From contig JAJYPN010000029.1 of assembly GCA_021795395.1 (NCBI GenBank), positions 1 to 35,423 on the forward strand: 35,423 bases of DNA. Reading direction: 5' to 3'. The position numbers and the translations under genes are program-made. Shown piece by piece: positions 30,557 to 35,423 of this stretch; the first letter of the stretch is position 1, and the number at the start of each line of letters is the position of its first letter. Source of the stretch: Pseudomonadota bacterium. Its GTDB lineage: Bacteria; Pseudomonadota; Gammaproteobacteria; Burkholderiales; Sulfuriferulaceae. The notes under the pieces are model-generated. The model saw only the letters and a program-made list of their open reading frames with translations. It ran no database searches and was not told the DNA's origin.

Positions 30557-30712
30557 CTAGGACCTTGAATCGCAACTCAAAATCATTTGCAGTTTTACCG
30601 CGGAATCGATCTTGGCAAATAAGTATGCGTAGCCAATCTCTTTAGCAAAATCATGTTCACCAACCTCTTGTTTCGAAGAGTGCAGTCTAATTACAGTATT
30701 TTTAAAAAGGGG
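30557..30712 (-). pseudogene. possible 3' fragment of an unidentified gene
   Basis: On the minus strand a frame reads TVIRLHSSKQEVGEHDFAKE, IGYAYLFAKIDSAVKLQMIL, SCDSRS and stop. The amino-acid use looks protein-like, with a regular hydrophobic pattern. It has no start and is cut at its 5' side by the REP-like repeat at 30704-30750. I do not recognise a family. It could be chance, but a repeat-truncated gene end fits the rest of the region. Confidence 0.3.
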
Positions 30713-30750
30713 ATTAAAAAGGGGGATAAAAAGGGGACGCTACCCTTTTC
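30704..30750 (+). repeat. REP-like unit with two partial copies
   Basis: AAAAAGGGGATTAAAAAGGG, then GGATAAAAAGGGGACGCTACCCTTTT. Two truncated AAAAAGGGG starts precede one full hairpin unit. Confidence 0.8.
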
Positions 30751-30897
30751 TATCTTAACATAGCCGATTTCGCTTACAACCGCCCGTTTCCGCATATCCC
30801 GTCTTCCGGTTTTCTCACTTTGCTATAATCGCCTATCCTCGTCAATTAACGCTCATCAGTGGTTCAAAACTGCATCCTGGATTAAGTACTCATCAAT

Positions 30898-31869
30898 ATG
30901 CCCAAACCCTCTGGCGAATATAAAGCGACATTCTGGCTGCCTGGCGGTCACTTGCAAACGCTGTATCCCTACTTCTTTGCGCCCAGGCCTACGCTTGCGT
31001 ACCGGCGCGAACGCTGGGAGTTGCCCGACGGCGATTTCCTCGATCTGGACTGGATTGACAATGCCACCGAACAACCCTTACTGGTTGTTTTCCATGGGCT
31101 TGAAGGCGATTCGCGGGGCTATTATGTCCTGTCATTGATGCAGCAAGCCCAACAGTTGGGCTGGCGCGGTGTGGCGATCAATTTTCGCGGCTGTTCGGGC
31201 GAGCCCAACCGGTTGCCGCGCGCGTATTTCGCCGGCGATAGCGCGGAAATCGGTTATGTGCTGACGCGCCTGCGCCGGCAATTTCCGCACGATACAATAT
31301 TTAGCGCTGGGTTTTCGCTGGGTGCCAATGCCTTGCTGCTATGGCTGGGCGAACAGGGAGAACGCGCGCTAGCGATCATTCAAGCGGCAGCCGGCATTTC
31401 CGCACCGCTGGACCTGACCGCCGCCGGCAATGCCCTCGATCGCGGCCTGAATCGCTGGATTTACACCCGCCATTTTTTAAAAACGCTCAAGCGTACAGCG
31501 TTACAGAAGCTGAAACGATTTCCCGGCATTTACGATGCGGATAAAGTCCGCGTTGCGACCACCTTGCGCGAATTCGACGATGTCGTCACGGCACCCCTCC
31601 ACGGCTACGCCGGCACCGACGATTACTGGCATCGCGCATCGAGCTTGCCCGGCCTGGCACGGATCAGCGTGCCGACTCTCGTCCTCAACGCACGCAACGA
31701 CCCTTTCGTACCCGGCAGTTCGCTGCCAGCCCGATACCAGGTATCCGCAGCGGTGACGCTGGATTTCCCCGATTACGGCGGTCACGTCGGATTTCCATCA
31801 GGTTTGCGAGGTGCTAACGGCAACTGGCTGTCCAAACGGATTACAGATTACTTGCAAAATCAGCGTTGA
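30898..31869 (+). CDS. YheT-type alpha/beta hydrolase
   Basis: 323 residues. The catalytic triad is visible: Ser140 in SAGFSLGANALL, Asp268 in NARNDPFVP and His296 in YGGHVGFPSG. The N-terminal FWLPGGHLQTLYPYFFAPRP and FHGLEGDSRGYYV are the hallmarks of the YheT/ABHD1-3 carboxylesterase family. The YheT substrate is unknown in bacteria; short-chain esterase activity has been shown for relatives. It is a single gene, with a weak hairpin (ATCCCGA/TCGGGAT) after the stop. Confidence 0.93.
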   Translation: MPKPSGEYKATFWLPGGHLQTLYPYFFAPRPTLAYRRERWELPDGDFLDLDWIDNATEQPLLVVFHGLEGDSRGYYVLSLMQQAQQLGWRGVAINFRGCSGEPNRLPRAYFAGDSAEIGYVLTRLRRQFPHDTIFSAGFSLGANALLLWLGEQGERALAIIQAAAGISAPLDLTAAGNALDRGLNRWIYTRHFLKTLKRTALQKLKRFPGIYDADKVRVATTLREFDDVVTAPLHGYAGTDDYWHRASSLPGLARISVPTLVLNARNDPFVPGSSLPARYQVSAAVTLDFPDYGGHVGFPSGLRGANGNWLSKRITDYLQNQR

Positions 31870-32018
31870 CAGCCCGGGCCGATCCCGACGGCATTACGGA
31901 TCAATCATCGGGATGAACGATTGTTTCAGACAGATCTGATTACCCGCGTCCAAACATCATCAAGCTGCAACACGCCTTATGTACGCTGGTCGTATCTTGT
32001 CGCGCAGGGTAAAGCGGT

Positions 32019-34595
32019 ATGAAGTATTTCTGTGCATGCCTGACGCTGCTCGCAAGCTTGTATACCCTGTCTGCCTATGCGTCCGGCGAACCGGTCTGGC
32101 AGGAACTTCAAGGCCAGACGGGCGCCGACCCGTATTCCGCCTGCCGGGCCGGCACAGCGGCGCTCGATGCGCTATGGTATCTGAAACAGGTAGAGTTTAA
32201 ATACGTCATTTACCGGATGTATAACGTAGCGTACTGCTATGGCACCTCCGTTTTGTTGGGTTTAGGCAAGCCGGAACCTCAAATGGGGTATTTGAACAGC
32301 GCCGATTGCATCGCCCACTGCGAGCCGCCGTTTATACCGCCCCAGTGCCGGAATTATGTCCCCTGCATTCCCGGCGTGCCGGTGCAAAAGAATGTCGGCA
32401 TCTCCGCCGGCAATCATCCCGGCGACGGCTCCAGTCCTTTATGCAATGGCAGCGATCCGATCAACGGCGCGACCGGCAATGAAGTGCTGCAGGAAACGGA
32501 TTACCGGTCGGCCAACGGGCTACTGGTTTTCCGGCGTACTTACAACAGCGCGCTCGGCATAGCACCCATGCCCGAGGTTTCTTCGGTCGGTCCAGCCTGG
32601 CGACACAGCTACGATCAGGCGATATACCAGTCTGCCTCGACTCATCTCACCGTCACCCGGGCCGACGGCAAGAGCTACGCATTTCATCGGGTCAAAAGCC
32701 GGTGGGTCGGCGACGCCGATGTAATGGATACGCTGGTACAGCTCCGCCGCTCCGGCCATCCCGACGGCTGGCGATACACGACCAAAGACCGGGCCGTGGA
32801 GCGCTACCATGCCGACGGCCGGCTGATTTCCATAACCCAGTCCAGCGGCTATGCCCAGACATTGACTTATAGCGACGGCACTGCGGGAGCCGGCGGCGGT
32901 TACGTGCTGGCCGATACGGGAGAGACTACCTCAACCGTACTCCCGGCAGGACGACTGATCCGGGTCAGCGACAGCAGCGGGCGTAGCCTGCAATTCGGCT
33001 ACGACGGCTCGGGTCTACTGGTCAGATTGATCGATCCGGCCGGAGCGGTTTATGGATACCATTACGACAGCCATCGGAACCTCGTCGCTATCACCGAACC
33101 GGATGGTGCAAAACGCCGTTATCTGTACGACGATACGCGCTTCCCCCACGCCTTGACCGGCCTGATCGACGAGAACGGCCAGCGCTATGCCAGCTGGACG
33201 TACGATGCGAACGGCCGCGCCATCTCCAGTGTACAGGCCAACGGCGTGGACAAATACACTCTGGCTTATGCCGCCGATAGCTCCGGCGTCCCGCCCTCGA
33301 CCCTCATTACCGACCCGCTCGGTGCATCGCGCACCTGGAAATTCGCCCAGGTTCAGGGTGTATTCAGGAACGCCGCCGTATCGCCCGCCTGCGATACCTG
33401 CCCTGCCAGCATCGCGCAATCCCTGCGCTACGACGCAAACGGCAACGTCATCTCGCGCACCGATATCAATGGGCTGGTCACTACGTACGTGTTTGACGAG
33501 ACGCGCAATCTGGAGATACGCCGCACCGAAGCGGCGGGCACGACTCAGGCGCGGACCATCCTGACGAACTGGTCGCCCGATTTTCGCCTGCCCGTGTTAA
33601 TCATTGAGCCCGGTCGCGTCATCCGTTACCGTTATGACCGCTCGGGCAATGTGCTGTCGCAAACCATCAACGACAATCTGCACGGCATGAGCCGGATACG
33701 TCTGAGCTACACGACCGCCGCCGATCGCACGCTACCCAATCTGCTCAAAACGCTCAGCGCATCCAACGGGAAGGCGATGGAAACCTCGACGTACCGCTAC
33801 TACCCCAACGGCGATCTGCATACCGCCATCAACGCGCAGGGACAAGTCGTGACCGTGACGAACTATGACGCCAACGGCCATCCGTTGTCGTTTATCGGCC
33901 CCGACGGCGTGGCCGTCACGCTGGATTACAGCCCGCGCGGCTGGCTGCGAAGCAAAACCGTCGGCAAAGCCGTCACCCGTTACCGCCACGATGCAGCGGG
34001 ACAACTCACTCAGGTGATGAATCCCGACGGCTCCACCGTCGCATACGTTCATGATGCCGCCCATCGCCTCACCGACATCGCCGATGGCCTTGGCAACCGC
34101 GTTCACTTTATTATCAATGCGATGGGTATACGTACCGGACAGATCCATTATAATCCCAGGGGCGAGGTAGTGTCGGGGCGCAGTGCGGTGTTCGACACCT
34201 TGCTCGAATCGGATGATGAGGGGTTTTCAGGCAGCGGCGAACCGGTTTCCGTCGGCTTGCCCGATCCTTCGGCGCAGGCGCAACAACGCCTGGCGCGGCA
34301 GTTGACGCACATGCTGCGCAACCTGCGGGACAGGATGTGTGGCGATGGGGATTGTCCGCCTTGTAAAACTGTAAGCGGTAAAATCGTTCCAGTAGGTACG
34401 GTTGCTTATAGGCCTTTAGATTCGCCAACTAAACCTCAACATGGAATTGACGGACCGCACTACAATATTCTCAGGGCTAATCAATCTCCGAGCAATACAT
34501 CTAAGCCATGTTGGTGTTTTTGGCAGCCAATAGGCAGTGTCCGACCATCAGAATTACCATCCGATGCAATCCCAATTGAACCATTTGCCAATTAG
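32019..34595 (+). CDS. RHS-repeat polymorphic toxin carrier with His/Cys-motif tip
   Basis: 858 residues. A Sec signal (KYFCACLTLLASLYTLSAYA) is followed by a Cys-rich N-domain. The DUF6531-type entry (NGSDPINGATGNEVLQETDY, GLLVFRRTYNSALG) leads into about fifteen YD/RHS repeats (YDSHRNLVAITEPDG, YDANGNVISRTDING, YDAAHRLTDIADGLG-like HDAAHRL). The repeats stop abruptly at NPRGEVVSGRSAVFDTLLES. There is no canonical RHS closing core (P-x-G-R-F-x-S-x-D-P-I-G-L ... D-P-L-G-L). A linker (SVGLPDPSAQAQQ, LARQLTHMLRNLRDRM) and a tip of about 80 residues follow, with CPPCK, VGTVAYRPLD, GPHYNILRANQSPSN and CWCFWQPIG. Export and toxicity are inferred. The immunity gene follows 36 bases later. Confidence 0.88.
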   Translation: MKYFCACLTLLASLYTLSAYASGEPVWQELQGQTGADPYSACRAGTAALDALWYLKQVEFKYVIYRMYNVAYCYGTSVLLGLGKPEPQMGYLNSADCIAHCEPPFIPPQCRNYVPCIPGVPVQKNVGISAGNHPGDGSSPLCNGSDPINGATGNEVLQETDYRSANGLLVFRRTYNSALGIAPMPEVSSVGPAWRHSYDQAIYQSASTHLTVTRADGKSYAFHRVKSRWVGDADVMDTLVQLRRSGHPDGWRYTTKDRAVERYHADGRLISITQSSGYAQTLTYSDGTAGAGGGYVLADTGETTSTVLPAGRLIRVSDSSGRSLQFGYDGSGLLVRLIDPAGAVYGYHYDSHRNLVAITEPDGAKRRYLYDDTRFPHALTGLIDENGQRYASWTYDANGRAISSVQANGVDKYTLAYAADSSGVPPSTLITDPLGASRTWKFAQVQGVFRNAAVSPACDTCPASIAQSLRYDANGNVISRTDINGLVTTYVFDETRNLEIRRTEAAGTTQARTILTNWSPDFRLPVLIIEPGRVIRYRYDRSGNVLSQTINDNLHGMSRIRLSYTTAADRTLPNLLKTLSASNGKAMETSTYRYYPNGDLHTAINAQGQVVTVTNYDANGHPLSFIGPDGVAVTLDYSPRGWLRSKTVGKAVTRYRHDAAGQLTQVMNPDGSTVAYVHDAAHRLTDIADGLGNRVHFIINAMGIRTGQIHYNPRGEVVSGRSAVFDTLLESDDEGFSGSGEPVSVGLPDPSAQAQQRLARQLTHMLRNLRDRMCGDGDCPPCKTVSGKIVPVGTVAYRPLDSPTKPQHGIDGPHYNILRANQSPSNTSKPCWCFWQPIGSVRPSELPSDAIPIEPFAN

Positions 34596-34631
34596 GTTTG
34601 CCATTAATACGGGCTATCGAGGATATAATCC

Positions 34632-34898
34632 ATGAAATATTGCGATGGGCAGGACGTTAAGTTGGACGACAAGGTAAAACTCGGTGATGACTCCGAAGGG
34701 GTCGTTGTATGTTCTATTGATACTGGTGAATATAGCAAAGAGCATCCTGAAAGCGCGTGGGGCTATCTGAAAAAAGGGGTAATGATCTTATTTCCAAAAT
34801 TTGGCCTCATTCATTATGAAGTACCAGAGGAAGGCTTGCAGTTAATTGCACGATCAGTTTGCAATTGTCGCCGTAAGGCAAAACGGGATCGCATCTAA
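34632..34898 (+). CDS. putative immunity protein of the RHS carrier tip
   Basis: 88 residues; GAGG is 10 bases before the ATG. A small SH3-like all-beta protein by pattern (DVKLDDKVKLGDDSEGVVVC, SIDTGEYSKEH, WGYLKKGVMILFPKFGLIHY). I recognise this as a recurrent protein type downstream of RHS tips with the ...NQxPxN...CxCFW motif, though I cannot give a family name. It sits 36 bases behind the tip, on the same strand. It is unrelated by eye to the immunity candidates at 498 and 2871. Confidence 0.7.
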   Translation: MKYCDGQDVKLDDKVKLGDDSEGVVVCSIDTGEYSKEHPESAWGYLKKGVMILFPKFGLIHYEVPEEGLQLIARSVCNCRRKAKRDRI

Positions 34899-34902
34899 CA
34901 AT

Positions 34903-35139
34903 CCCAAGGCGTATTCAAGAATGCCGCACGGTTGCTTATAGACCGTTAGAAATCATTCCTGAAGCTCACATTAAGCAACACGGTATATTTAGGTCACATC
35001 ATAACTTGTTGATCGCCAATCAATATCCATATCCAAAGTGCGATTGTTTCTGGGCAAAACAATCACGCGTAGCGAAACCTGCCGAAATCCAACCCTCGTG
35101 GATACCGAGCCAAATTAAGTCACTAAATTTATGCATTAT
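34903..35139 (+). pseudogene. orphan RHS tip remnant, fused to a deleted core fragment
   Basis: CAAGGCGTATTCAAGAATGC encodes QGVFKNA, matching the carrier core QGVFRNA (near 33354). A few bases later, in another frame, comes TVAYRPLEIIPEAHI, HGIFRSHHNLLIANQ and PKCDCFWAKQS, a clear homologue of the carrier tip (TVAYRPLD ... NILRANQ ... CWCFWQ). An internal deletion of about 1 kb of RHS sequence has therefore joined core to tip out of frame. The tip runs to about 35139, where transposase sequence begins. No immunity gene remains. Confidence 0.72.
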
Positions 35140-35298
35140 AGCGTAAATGCGGCAGTCGCGCTGTTCGTTGGCATCGGCCAGTGTGCTCTTGGCAACGTTG
35201 CCACGAATGCCCAAATGGTAGAGCTTGGCTTGATGAGCGCGCAAACAGGTTTCGATGTCGCGCAAGCTCTCGCGGTAAGTCAGTTGTGCGAGAATAAA
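35140..35298 (-). pseudogene. IS4-family transposase fragment
   Basis: The minus strand reads FILAQLTYRESLRDIETCL, then KLYHLGIRGNVAKSTLADAN and EQRDCRIYA. This is the conserved N-terminal segment of IS4-type (DUF4372) transposases (normally ...Q-L-T-Y-R-E-S-L-R-D-I-E ... S-T-L-A-D-A-N-E-Q-R-D-W-R-I-Y-A). About 53 codons remain. The 5' side is cut by a REP-like unit at 35296 and the 3' side by RHS tip sequence. No inverted terminal repeats can be seen. Confidence 0.85.
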
Positions 35299-35403
35299 GG
35301 GGACGCTACCCTTTGTTTAATATCGTGTTAGGTCTGATTACACAGAACAGAGGGTGAAAAAGGGTAACGCCCCCTTTTATTCCTTTTATTTTTATTCGTC
35401 CTC
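35294..35403 (+). repeat. REP-like units, one with the extended CCCTCTGTTCTGTG arm
   Basis: AATAAAGGGGACGCTACCCTTTG at 35294, then CACAGAACAGAGGGTGAAA followed by AAGGGTAACGCCCCCTTTT (35341-35377). The second is the inverse complement of the extended unit at 2118-2155. A T-rich tail with two more CCTTTTATT/CTCTTTTATT steps follows. Confidence 0.8.
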
Positions 35404-35423
35404 TTTTATTCGGCGTGTACCGG

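Noticed and set aside
31882-31914. Hairpin ATCCCGA/TCGGGAT after the YheT-type gene as a terminator
   Set aside because: Loop of 19 bases and no T-run; too weak to call.
35131-35331. Plus-strand ORF of 66 residues near the right end
   Set aside because: It is the antisense of the IS4 transposase fragment and runs into a repeat.
1-35423. CRISPR arrays, tRNA or rRNA genes, integrase with att sites
   Set aside because: No regularly spaced direct repeats with unique spacers, no tRNA- or rRNA-like segment and no integrase were seen. The only tandem repeat is the 39-base duplication at 2152-2229, which has two copies and no spacers.

Overview
The window looks like a chromosomal segment of a gammaproteobacterium with about 50% G+C. 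The main evidence is a continuous minus-strand run ruvC-ruvA-ruvB-ybgC-tolQ-tolR-tolA-tolB-pal-cpoB-queE-queC, together with opgH/opgG and panD. A Methylococcales-like or related environmental lineage is possible, but that is a guess from gene mix and repeat style, not something the sequence proves.

Layout. Positions 1-4095 are a decayed accessory island. It holds the C-terminal ends of RHS (polymorphic toxin) genes: one running in from the left edge and two truncated orphan cassettes, each followed by its own putative immunity gene. Scattered among them are an internally deleted RHS scrap, a fragment of a group II intron reverse transcriptase, a frameshifted brnT toxin gene and REP-like hairpin repeats. 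Positions 4096-7695 are opgH-opgG (osmoregulated periplasmic glucans). A candidate ~97-nt structured small RNA with its own promoter and strong terminator lies at 8050-8146. Then come three tandem DUF2173-like genes, a large lipoprotein, an aquaporin-family channel, a Phd/VapC-type toxin-antitoxin pair and a convergent second lipoprotein paralogous to the first. panD faces the ruv-tol-pal-que gene run (15509-24298).

From 24480 to 30900 the content is mixed: a TumE-like/HTH toxin-antitoxin pair whose start codon lies inside a perfect palindrome, a PdxI-like aldo/keto reductase, a GNAT acetyltransferase, a SAM methyltransferase, a DHFR-like reductase, and an SPFH protein with a helical partner. 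REP-like hairpins (core GGGACGCTACCC) separate these units. A YheT-type hydrolase follows.

The right end (32019-35298) has a complete, signal-peptide-bearing RHS carrier with its own tip and immunity gene. After it come a decayed orphan tip and a piece of an IS4-type transposase. Four of the five RHS tips in the window share one motif (paired His/Asn, Asn-Gln, then a Cys pair with aromatic residues), yet the three immunity genes retained behind them do not resemble one another. The carrier and orphan copies share a long near-identical stretch just upstream of the tip, which suggests tip replacement by recombination. This RHS tip/immunity reservoir, the candidate small RNA, and the paired glycine-tract lipoproteins are the parts most worth a second look.
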